This document shows, in pieces, positions 27,770 through 33,610 of a stretch of 33,610 bases of DNA. This DNA comes from Bacteroidales bacterium (GTDB lineage Bacteria; Bacteroidota; Bacteroidia; Bacteroidales; Prolixibacteraceae). The translations under genes and the position numbers were made by a program. The notes beneath the pieces are model-generated. The model did no database searches. It worked only from the letters and a program-made list of their open reading frames with translations, and was not told the DNA's origin. How positions within the stretch are numbered: position 1 is the stretch's first letter; each line of letters begins with the position of its first letter. The stretch covers positions 1-33,610 of the forward strand of contig JAAYAG010000098.1 in the NCBI GenBank assembly GCA_012719495.1, given 5' to 3'.

Positions 27770-27811
27770 CAACGGAAATTTATTGTGAGTTTTCGCAATA
27801 AATTTCCGTTG
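27770..27811 (-). terminator. Perfect hairpin after purB
   Basis: A perfect 16-bp stem (27770-27785 with 27796-27811) with a 10-nt loop begins 17 nt after the purB stop. The T tract on the minus strand (CTTCAGTTTTATTT) is imperfect but present. Confidence 0.75.
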
Positions 27812-27828
27812 ATCGCTACAGTTTCAAA

Positions 27829-29172
27829 TTATAATCCGGTGTAATTTTGTGGAGTTATTTGTTTTAATCTGATCTTTAATTCCTTAGATACGTCGAGCGA
27901 ATCGATGAATGAATGGATGGCTTCCTTATCAATTTTGGTATTGGTTCTTGTCAATTTTAATAAGGCTTCGTATGGATTAGGGTAATTTTCGCAGCGCAAC
28001 ACGGTTTGAATGGCTTCGGCTACTACACTCCAGTTTTTCTCTAAATCGGCATGGATTGCATCCACGTTTAACAGCAGCTTATCGAGGCCCTTAAGGGTTG
28101 AATGAATGGCAATTAATGTGTGCGCAATGGGGATGCCAATATTCCGCAGTACCGTAGAGTCGGTCAGGTCGCGCTGTAGCCTCGATACGGGTAATTTGGC
28201 CGAAAGATGTTCAAACAGGGCATTGGCTATGCCAATATTCCCTTCTGAATTTTCGAAGTCGATCGGGTTTACTTTGTGGGGCATGGCCGACGAGCCAATT
28301 TCGCCTTCTTTGATTTTCTGCTTGAAATAGTCCATCGAAATATAGGTCCATATATCGCGGTTCAGGTCAAGCAGTATAGTGTTAATCCTCTTGATATTAT
28401 CGAAAATTGCCCCGTAATTGTCGTAATGTGCAATCTGCGTAGTGTATTGTGAGCGTTCGAGCTGAAGGTGTTCTGAACAGAATTTGTTGGCAAACGACAC
28501 CCAGTCGATAGCCGGAAAGGCAACATTATGGGCGTTGAAATTGCCGGTGGCACCCCCGAATTTGGCATAACATGGTATGTTGCGCAATAACTCAGTCTGA
28601 ACATTGAGACGTTCAACAAAGACTTTTATTTCTTTTCCCAGCCGGGTAGGAGAAGCCGGTTGCCCGTGGGTACGGGCCAGCATAGGCACATCGGTCCATG
28701 CCTCGGCATATTGCTCCAATTTGGCAATCAGCTTTTCGAGCAGCGGATAGTAAACATCCTGCAGGGCATCGCGTAATGAGCAAGGCACGGCCGTGTTGTT
28801 GATGTCTTGAGAGGTTAATCCAAAGTGTATGAATTCTTTATATGCTTTTAACCCGAGGTTGTCGAATTTCTCTTTCAGAAAATATTCAACAGCTTTCACG
28901 TCGTGGTTCGTAGTCTTTTCAATGTCTTTTATCCGTTGAGCATCGTCGACAGAAAAATCGGTAACGATTGCCCTAAGTTTTGGGGCGTTCGAAAAGTCGA
29001 AATTTTCCAGTTGCGGCAGTGGAATTTCGCACAAGGCGATAAAATATTCGATTTCCACAAAAACCCGGTATCTGATCAGGGCATATTCCGAAAAATACTC
29101 TTCCAAATTGCTTACTTTGCTGCGGTATCGCCCGTCGATGGGTGAAATGGCTGTTAATTCATTCAAACTCAT
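27829..29172 (-). CDS. purB: Adenylosuccinate lyase
   Basis: A 447-residue enzyme of purine synthesis. It splits SAICAR to AICAR and adenylosuccinate to AMP, releasing fumarate each time, as a cytoplasmic homotetramer. It belongs to the fumarase/aspartase superfamily. The signature GSSAMPHKVNP is at 293-303 with the catalytic flexible-loop serines Ser294/Ser295. TSQD at 120-123 and the catalytic His169 in THGQP are present. Length and order of motifs match the E. coli-type enzyme. The start at 29172 is supported by a -7 box 24 nt upstream. It is read divergently from the membrane protein gene at 29362. Confidence 0.95.
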   Translation of the reverse strand: MSLNELTAISPIDGRYRSKVSNLEEYFSEYALIRYRVFVEIEYFIALCEIPLPQLENFDFSNAPKLRAIVTDFSVDDAQRIKDIEKTTNHDVKAVEYFLKEKFDNLGLKAYKEFIHFGLTSQDINNTAVPCSLRDALQDVYYPLLEKLIAKLEQYAEAWTDVPMLARTHGQPASPTRLGKEIKVFVERLNVQTELLRNIPCYAKFGGATGNFNAHNVAFPAIDWVSFANKFCSEHLQLERSQYTTQIAHYDNYGAIFDNIKRINTILLDLNRDIWTYISMDYFKQKIKEGEIGSSAMPHKVNPIDFENSEGNIGIANALFEHLSAKLPVSRLQRDLTDSTVLRNIGIPIAHTLIAIHSTLKGLDKLLLNVDAIHADLEKNWSVVAEAIQTVLRCENYPNPYEALLKLTRTNTKIDKEAIHSFIDSLDVSKELKIRLKQITPQNYTGL

Positions 29173-29195
29173 AGTTGTTCTTTAAAATCGAGCTA

Positions 29196-29203
29196 CAAAG
29201 ATA
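29196..29203 (-). promoter_or_regulatory. -7 promoter box of purB
   Basis: The minus strand reads TATCTTTG, a perfect TAnnTTTG match, 24 nt before the purB start. This would give a leader of roughly 15-20 nt. No clear -33 element is visible. Confidence 0.5.
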
Positions 29204-29361
29204 TAATTTTTTGTGGTTTCCGCTTTTTTTGCGGGTTCAGGGCATTCCTTTAATTCATAGAAAAAGGGTATACCTTATTTATTTTTTTGGGAGCTTTTGC
29301 TGCTTTTTCTGTTGTTTTTTCTAATTTGCTTAAAAATTCGTTCACTTAAATAATATTGACC

Positions 29362-29943
29362 ATGGAAAAGTATCAAGTAGTAAACTCGAGAAACCTTAGT
29401 AAGACATTGTTATATAAGATAATAATTGCTGTTCTGGTCTTGTTTTTTCTATTCTTATTTGCCCTGTCATCGAACTGGTTTGGCGAAGGGTCGGCCCTCG
29501 AAACATTTTTCTTTAAGAATGAATCGTCTATTATGAGTCCAATTTCAATTGGCTTTGTGATTATTGCGGTTGCTTTTTCTGTGGTCATGCGTAGCCGGAT
29601 GCGCAACCCTATCCCCCTTGGTGTACTTGAACTTGATGAACAAGGTTACACGTTTGCCGGAATGAATAACGCGCAAACCCGTGGCACATGGAATAATGCA
29701 CGATATGTTGCTTTTGAATTTTTTTCGGTTGCCTCAATAAACAACCCCAAAGGATGCTTGAATTATCTTACCATTGTTGACAACTTGGGAACCCACACTT
29801 TCGAGATCCTTATTGAAAGCTCTCTAGCCAAATCGGGGCTGGGCGACCAGTTACGCCAAATAAATATGAAGGTGCCAGTCAAGGTAAAGTATGCCCATTT
29901 GATTAAAAAGATTTTCCGCGATAAAGATCTTTCCCTAAGATAA
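29362..29943 (+). CDS. Membrane protein with cytoplasmic PH-like domain, function unknown
   Basis: A 193-residue protein starting at the ATG at 29362; an in-frame TTG two codons earlier is a less likely start. Two membrane helices lie at about 19-38 and 60-75, followed by a basic turn (MRSRMRN) that should place the rest in the cytoplasm. The remaining 110 residues form a beta-rich domain opening GVLELDEQGYTF, with a pattern like PH or bacterial PH-like domains. I recognise no family. It stands divergent from purB and ends 9 nt from the convergent rRNA methyltransferase gene, so it is a single-gene transcript. A role in signalling or membrane homeostasis is possible but not shown. Confidence 0.75.
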   Translation: MEKYQVVNSRNLSKTLLYKIIIAVLVLFFLFLFALSSNWFGEGSALETFFFKNESSIMSPISIGFVIIAVAFSVVMRSRMRNPIPLGVLELDEQGYTFAGMNNAQTRGTWNNARYVAFEFFSVASINNPKGCLNYLTIVDNLGTHTFEILIESSLAKSGLGDQLRQINMKVPVKVKYAHLIKKIFRDKDLSLR

Positions 29944-29952
29944 ACAGTCTCG

Positions 29953-31143
29953 TTATTCTACATAGAGAACCAATCCTTTAAGGTATTCCCCTTCGGGATG
30001 ATAAATGCTTACCGGGTGGTCGGCAGGCTGGGTCATTTGATGTAATATCCGAACGGTTCGTCCGGCAATTGCAGCACCTGAAAAAACGGCTTCGCGAAAT
30101 TTTTCCTTGCTTACCACCTGTGAACAACTGAAGGTGAACAAGATGCCTCCTGGTCTGATCTGTTCAAACGCTTTTGCGTTGATTCGTTTGTACCCTTGCA
30201 GCGCGTGACCAAGGGCTTCGCGGTGTTTGGCAAAAGCAGGCGGGTCGAGTACTATCAGGTCGTATTTGTCTTTTATATCTTTCAGGAAATCAAATGCATC
30301 GGCAACAATGGCTTCGTGGCGCTTGTCATCCGGGTAATTAAGTTCAACGTTTTCGCGGGTAAGGTCAATGGCTTTTCCCGATGAATCGACTGAATGAACG
30401 CTGCGGGCACCCCCTTTCATGGCATAAAACGAGAAACCACCGGTGTAGCAGAACATGTTCAGTACATCGCGGTCTTTCGAGTATTGGGAAAGGAGTTGGC
30501 GGTTGTCGCGCTGATCGATGAAAAAACCTGTTTTCTGGCCTTCAACCCAATCGACATTGAAATGTAGCCCGTTTTCAGTTACCATCTCAGGCGAGCTTTC
30601 TCCCAGGATAAAGCCATCAGTTGCTTCAATTCCGGCTTTAAACGGAATGGTTTTCGAACTTTTATCGAAAACAGCCTTGAGCTTATCGCCCATAATTTCT
30701 TTCAATATTTCAGCAAGTTGCATGCGTATCTGGAACATTCCAATGGAATGCATTTGCATTACCGCAGTGCCGTTGTATATGTCGATGATCAGCCCGGGCA
30801 TACCATCCCCTTCGGCATGTACCAGACGGTAAACATTGGTCTGCTGGCTGTCGGTAAGGCCAAGGGCTGCGCGTAGCCTGTAGGCTTCTTCGAGTTTCGA
30901 TTTCCAGAAATCCCGGTCGGGGTTTACCTCGGTAAACGAAAAAACACGAACCGCAATAGAGCCGATCTGGTAATGGCCTAAGCCCAGAAATTCGTCCTGA
31001 TTGGAATAAACCGAAACGATGTCGCCTTCGCTCACTGTGCCGTATATTTTTTTTACGGCCCCCGAAAAAACCCAGGGATGAAAACGTTTAAGTGATTGGT
31101 CTTTCCCCGATTTAAGTACTATTTTAGTGTATGTGTTATTCAT
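29953..31143 (-). CDS. 23S rRNA (cytosine-C5) methyltransferase, RlmI-like
   Basis: A class I SAM-dependent methyltransferase of about 396 residues with an N-terminal PUA domain, expected to methylate a cytosine in 23S rRNA. I start it at the ATG at 31141-31143 (MNNTYTK); ATGs at 31149 and 31167 are also in frame. The PUA part shows RFHPWVFSGA, the family's opening signature. The Rossmann core has NMFCYTGGFS for SAM binding, then VLDPPAF for catalysis, and SCSQVV near the C-terminus with the likely catalytic cysteine. The chosen start overlaps the exonuclease stop by 8 nt (ATGAATAA), implying coupled translation. Close relatives also act at other 23S sites, so the exact position methylated is not certain. 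Confidence 0.87.
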   Translation of the reverse strand: MNNTYTKIVLKSGKDQSLKRFHPWVFSGAVKKIYGTVSEGDIVSVYSNQDEFLGLGHYQIGSIAVRVFSFTEVNPDRDFWKSKLEEAYRLRAALGLTDSQQTNVYRLVHAEGDGMPGLIIDIYNGTAVMQMHSIGMFQIRMQLAEILKEIMGDKLKAVFDKSSKTIPFKAGIEATDGFILGESSPEMVTENGLHFNVDWVEGQKTGFFIDQRDNRQLLSQYSKDRDVLNMFCYTGGFSFYAMKGGARSVHSVDSSGKAIDLTRENVELNYPDDKRHEAIVADAFDFLKDIKDKYDLIVLDPPAFAKHREALGHALQGYKRINAKAFEQIRPGGILFTFSCSQVVSKEKFREAVFSGAAIAGRTVRILHQMTQPADHPVSIYHPEGEYLKGLVLYVE

Positions 31144-31720
31144 TCTCATGGTTTTTAAAATGCTCATAAACTTTTAACGAAAGCCAGGCGTCGGTTGCAG
31201 CATAGCGTAGTTGCGGCTCGGTAAGCTCGTCGGCTTCCCAGTTCGACAATTGCTGGGCTTTTGATATGCGGAGGCCAAGTACAATGGCAGCTAGTTTTTT
31301 CAGGCTGAAAGACTCGATTCCCCTTTTTCGGGCTTCGTCTTGCAGCTCAACAAATCCGGCAGGTGAAAATTTCTGTTTCGACTGCAGTACTTTGATGTCG
31401 TCGCGAATGGCAACCCCGGCTTTTATTATCTTTTCGTCAGCAAGTATTTCTATGATTTTGCGCGAAATTTCCTGTTTGTTCAACCTGAAAAGAAAAGCCC
31501 GCTCGTTTGTTGATAGCTGGAGTAAAGCCACCTGGTTGATTTGCCCTTTTTTAAACGAAGGCCGTGTTTCGGTATCGAATCCCAGATACGGAAACTGTGC
31601 CATATATTTAGCGGCCTCGCGCATCTTTTCTTTGGTGTCGACAACTACAATTTCACCATCGAAGGAGTAAAACGGAAGTTCGTCGAATTCTTCTTTTGAA
31701 ATACTTGTTTTATAAATCAT
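31136..31720 (-). CDS. 3'-5' exonuclease, DEDDy type (RNase D-like)
   Basis: A 194-residue nuclease of the DnaQ/RNase D fold, which removes nucleotides from 3' ends of RNA or DNA using two metal ions. Exo I is GFDTE with Asp49 and Glu51; Exo II has Asp107/Asp108 in VAIRDD; Exo III is YAATD with Tyr173 and Asp177, giving the full DEDDy set. It is a stand-alone nuclease domain without the HRDC domain of true RNase D, so its substrate is open. It overlaps the DUF5063-like gene by 11 nt upstream and the methyltransferase gene downstream, so it is the middle gene of an RNA-linked operon. Confidence 0.88.
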   Translation of the reverse strand: MIYKTSISKEEFDELPFYSFDGEIVVVDTKEKMREAAKYMAQFPYLGFDTETRPSFKKGQINQVALLQLSTNERAFLFRLNKQEISRKIIEILADEKIIKAGVAIRDDIKVLQSKQKFSPAGFVELQDEARKRGIESFSLKKLAAIVLGLRISKAQQLSNWEADELTEPQLRYAATDAWLSLKVYEHFKNHENE

Positions 31721-32348
31721 TGTCGGAAAACTCTTCGTTACTTTCTTGGTTCCTGAAATGTTTTGAAACCCAGTTATTGCCTTTTTTGTTTTTTTGTCTG
31801 GGGTCAGTAGTTTGCTCTTCGTTTAGGGCCTCGCTGTATACTAACGAGTGGATAGCCCGAAGTACGTTGACCAGTTTTTGCCCCCAAAACTCTTCAAAGT
31901 TGTTTTTGCATTCCCATAAGGCATCGTTCATCAATTCAGTTGTCCCCATACGGTACACGAAAATGAAGTCTTTCAAATCCTGGTAAATATCGCAAAGGTT
32001 TTCAGAAATGCTCTGTTCTACAGAAGTTTCGCTGAATTGCATGGCCTGATCGAAGACTTCGAGAAAGGTGTCGTGCTGCCCAAGTTTATTGTTTAGTTTC
32101 CCCAGCAGGAAATTGTAATCGACCTCGCTGAGGTATTTTTCAGGGGTTTCTGCATTTTCGTCGTCGATAGGCGGCAACATGCTGGTTTTAAGGTAGAGCA
32201 GGGGAAGTAACTTTTGCAGTGTCGACAAAAAAGCCTTCAACGGGTATTGCTGCTGGCCTTCAATAAAATTACAATACTCGTTGGCTACAGCCGCGAATTC
32301 GATTGCTGCTTTTGAAAAAGCGATATGTTCTGAATCTTGTTCTTTCAT
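31710..32348 (-). CDS. DUF5063-like protein
   Basis: A 212-residue, mostly helical, acidic cytoplasmic protein. It has no signal peptide or membrane segment. The layout (an N-terminal FAAVANEYCNFIE helix, a central YLSEVDYNFLLGKL region and WGQKLVNVLRAIHSL) matches DUF5063 proteins of Bacteroidota as I recall them. The function of that family is unknown. It is the first gene of an overlapping set with the exonuclease and rRNA methyltransferase, which suggests a role near RNA processing. The start is the only ATG near the beginning of the frame. Just upstream lies the truncated fragment at 32392-32592 and the repeat zone, so its native promoter may have been changed. Confidence 0.8.
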   Translation of the reverse strand: MKEQDSEHIAFSKAAIEFAAVANEYCNFIEGQQQYPLKAFLSTLQKLLPLLYLKTSMLPPIDDENAETPEKYLSEVDYNFLLGKLNNKLGQHDTFLEVFDQAMQFSETSVEQSISENLCDIYQDLKDFIFVYRMGTTELMNDALWECKNNFEEFWGQKLVNVLRAIHSLVYSEALNEEQTTDPRQKNKKGNNWVSKHFRNQESNEEFSDNDL

Positions 32349-32391
32349 ACTTATTGAGTATGCAAAAATAAGGAAATAGATAGATTTTGTC

Positions 32392-32592
32392 CTAAAATTT
32401 TACCAATATTGAAAAGCCGGGCGTGTCTGCTTGATTTTTGGGTAGTTGTATGAAACGAACATGTTGGTTGAATAACACGATTTGTTCCCATTTGTCAGGA
32501 ATCGAAGCATAAGCTAAATACCCATGTAAAAAATTCATGTGAGTTCCATCTTTGAAAGAAGCTTGCTGCTCGGGTTTATTTTTATTTAATCG
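32392..32592 (-). pseudogene. 5'-truncated protein-coding fragment
   Basis: A minus-strand frame is open for 66 codons from just after a TAA at 32593-32595 down to a TAG at 32392-32394, with no plausible start near its beginning. The residues look like real protein: a stretch HGYLAYASIPDKWEQIVLF, then PGFSILVKF at the end. I recognise no family. The open part stops 25 nt from the 84-bp repeat, so the 5' part was probably lost when that repeat or its neighbours arrived. A short frame starting at the internal ATG (32536-32538) could still be translated. Confidence 0.5.
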
Positions 32593-32616
32593 TTATAAAA
32601 GCACTATATATCTGGG

Positions 32617-32700
32617 ATCACTTTAATATTCGGGTGGATAAATTTATTTTTTATAACTTAACGAACTAAAAGGCCACAGATTCACGAATAATGATGACGG
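32617..32700 (+). repeat. 84-bp direct repeat, copy 2
   Basis: It matches 265-348 at 81 of 84 positions. Like copy 1 it ends with ATGATGACGG, but here a REP-like element begins 5 nt later (32706), so only the leader and first codons of the GxxExxY-type gene remain. The three differences are at 32663, 32680 and 32684. Confidence 0.9.
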
Positions 32701-32705
32701 CTATG

Positions 32706-32748
32706 GGGCTAACGCCCGCGGTTATTGAGATATAACGGCTTCGCGGTA
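32706..32748 (+). repeat. REP-like palindromic element, solo copy
   Basis: A 43-nt element, identical at 42 of 43 positions to 33496-33538. It contains two hairpins, GGGC-TAAC-GCCC and GCGGTTAT...ATAAC(C/G)GC. The single difference breaks the second stem in this copy. Confidence 0.85.
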
Positions 32749-32902
32749 TAAATCTTCTTGGGAAAAACTATTTGGGGTGGCGCCTTGTCGATGTCAAAAA
32801 AATGTATCTATTTTTGAAAAGGAGACGGCATTACTTATTTGTGTAAAATGCCTCATAAAAAGTCAAAATGGTCGTGGCCTTGCTCCGAAGGAGCTGTATT
32901 TT

Positions 32903-32927
32903 AATAACCGCGGGCGTTAGCCCGTGG
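32903..32927 (-). repeat. REP-like element, inverted copy
   Basis: The reverse complement of this 25-nt stretch is identical to 33492-33516. Together they form the outer inverted repeats around the transposase gene. Confidence 0.9.
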
Positions 32928-32945
32928 TAAAGGTGCAAACATTTG

Positions 32946-32966
32946 GCAGCCCCGACAGGGGTTGTA
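32946..32966 (+). repeat. Inner inverted repeat, left arm
   Basis: A 21-nt arm containing CCCC-GACA-GGGG that ends 1 nt before the transposase stop codon. It is complementary to 33452-33472 at 19 of 21 positions. Confidence 0.85.
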
Positions 32967-32967
32967 T

Positions 32968-33414
32968 TTAGGGAAAATACTTTTCATCGTACACTATTCC
33001 AAATTCTTCCAATAAACGCTTTAACTCTTCTTCAAATGTTTCGTTTTTGTGATGTTCTTGCTGGTTAATAATGTAGTTGACGATCGTGTCTTTGTCTTTC
33101 CATGCATAGGTTAATGCGGCATATCCTTCGGCCCAACCATTAAATAATTTAAATTTGCCCGTTTCTTTCATCCATACTGAAGAGTTTGATTTCATATCAC
33201 GCATGAAATCGGCTAGAGCTTCGGTTGGATGTAGGTCGCATAATATATGTATGTGATCCTCCATTCCGTTTATTCGGTACAAAACACCTTTTTTATTCTT
33301 GATATAACCCATGATATATGCATATAGCTCTCGGCTATGTTCTTGCTTGATAGTTTTACGATTGTCTTTTGTTCGGAAAACGATGTGATAGAGTATTTGT
33401 CTGTAGCTTGACAT
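32968..33414 (-). CDS. REP-associated tyrosine transposase (IS200-like Y1 family)
   Basis: A 148-residue single-domain HUH endonuclease that should cut and join single-stranded DNA at hairpins through a covalent tyrosine link. The metal-binding HUH motif appears as His54-Ile-His56 in DHIHIL, and the nucleophile is Tyr114 in VNYIINQQEHH, with the family's Gln/His spacing. Length matches the family and no frameshift is seen, so it may be active. Inverted repeats begin 1 nt after the stop and 38 nt before the start, and REP-like palindromes lie outside them. This layout favours a domesticated REP-associated transposase over a classical IS200 element. Confidence 0.93.
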   Translation of the reverse strand: MSSYRQILYHIVFRTKDNRKTIKQEHSRELYAYIMGYIKNKKGVLYRINGMEDHIHILCDLHPTEALADFMRDMKSNSSVWMKETGKFKLFNGWAEGYAALTYAWKDKDTIVNYIINQQEHHKNETFEEELKRLLEEFGIVYDEKYFP

Positions 33415-33451
33415 AGGTTTTCAATAAATGTAACAAATTGTGAATATTTAG

Positions 33452-33472
33452 TACAACCCCTGCCGGGGCTGT
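33452..33472 (+). repeat. Inner inverted repeat, right arm
   Basis: A 21-nt arm containing CCCC-TGCC-GGGG, 38 nt upstream of the transposase start, pairing with 32946-32966. Confidence 0.85.
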
Positions 33473-33495
33473 GTGTGTTGTTTCATAACATCCAC

Positions 33496-33538
33496 GGGCT
33501 AACGCCCGCGGTTATTGAGATATAACCGCTTCGCGGTA
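33496..33538 (+). repeat. REP-like palindromic element, right copy
   Basis: A 43-nt element with both stems intact (GGGC-TAAC-GCCC; GCGGTTAT-TGAGAT-ATAACCGC). It is in the same orientation as 32706-32748. Its first 21 nt, with the 4 nt before it, form the outer inverted repeat. Confidence 0.85.
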
Positions 33539-33610
33539 GTCTTCTGTGTTCAGAGTATAATCTGTATCCAAACTTTTCTATTCAAAAGTAAAGATAATTA
33601 ACTAAACGGC

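Larger units (their letters stand above)
32593..32967. other. Gene-free scar zone with repeats
   Basis: This stretch holds the second 84-bp repeat, a solo REP-like element, about 130 nt of sequence without recognisable content (32750-32880), a 13-nt palindrome (GCTCC-GAA-GGAGC, 32882-32894) and the left repeats of the transposase unit. I see no gene in it. Confidence 0.7.
32903..33538. mobile_element. REP-associated transposase unit (REPtron-like)
   Basis: A 636-nt unit: a Y1 transposase gene inside two nested sets of inverted repeats (inner 32946-32966/33452-33472, outer 32903-32927/33492-33516). REP-like palindromes beside a single REP-associated tyrosine transposase gene are the hallmark of such units. 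No target-site duplication is obvious. Confidence 0.65.

Noticed and set aside
1-33610. CRISPR arrays, tRNA or rRNA genes
   Set aside because: I saw no regularly spaced repeats and no tRNA or rRNA signature sequences; short RNA genes could still be missed by eye.

Overview
The window is chromosomal DNA from a Bacteroidota bacterium. Two secreted proteins end in type IX secretion (Por) sorting domains. The window also carries a TssR-like protein, a class so far known from Bacteroidota type VI systems, a cysteate synthase of the type linked to sulfonolipid-making Bacteroidota, and Bacteroidota-type -7 boxes (TAnnTTTG) with no strong Shine-Dalgarno sequences. A marine or gut Bacteroidales/Marinilabiliales-like organism is my best guess, but the lineage is inference. 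Nineteen of the 21 intact genes lie on the minus strand.

Layout, left to right. Positions 1-500 are mostly non-coding: hairpins, one copy of an 84-bp repeat, and a 31-codon remnant of a GxxExxY gene. Positions 519-8980 hold a leftward series: a large VWA membrane protein, a TPR-like secreted protein, cysteate synthase, a small lipoprotein and a secreted M4 metallopeptidase. Positions 9260-12968 are housekeeping: carboxynorspermidine dehydrogenase, a lipid kinase and an RhlE-type helicase. At 13102-15234 a rightward gene encodes a secreted beta-propeller protein. Positions 15399-19691 form a compact glycan-related operon (glycosidase-like GHL10, two-part glycosyltransferase, BNR-repeat protein), preceded by a 31-bp palindrome.

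Positions 19926-25656 hold the most unusual unit: a secreted TssR-like VWA protein followed 10 nt later by a 1,000-residue protein that fuses an ABC ATPase to an FtsX/MacB-type permease. No other type VI gene is present. I propose it as an undescribed two-gene envelope system in which ATP hydrolysis drives a periplasmic VWA partner. Positions 25914-32348 are mainly housekeeping: an ABC exporter, adenylosuccinate lyase, a membrane protein, an rRNA methyltransferase, a 3'-5' exonuclease and a DUF5063-like protein, the last three overlapping.

The right end (32392-33538) is a scar zone. It holds a 5'-truncated coding fragment, the second copy of the 84-bp repeat cut off just after its start codons, and a REP-associated tyrosine transposase inside two nested sets of inverted repeats. 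The same 84-bp sequence therefore sits near both ends of the window.
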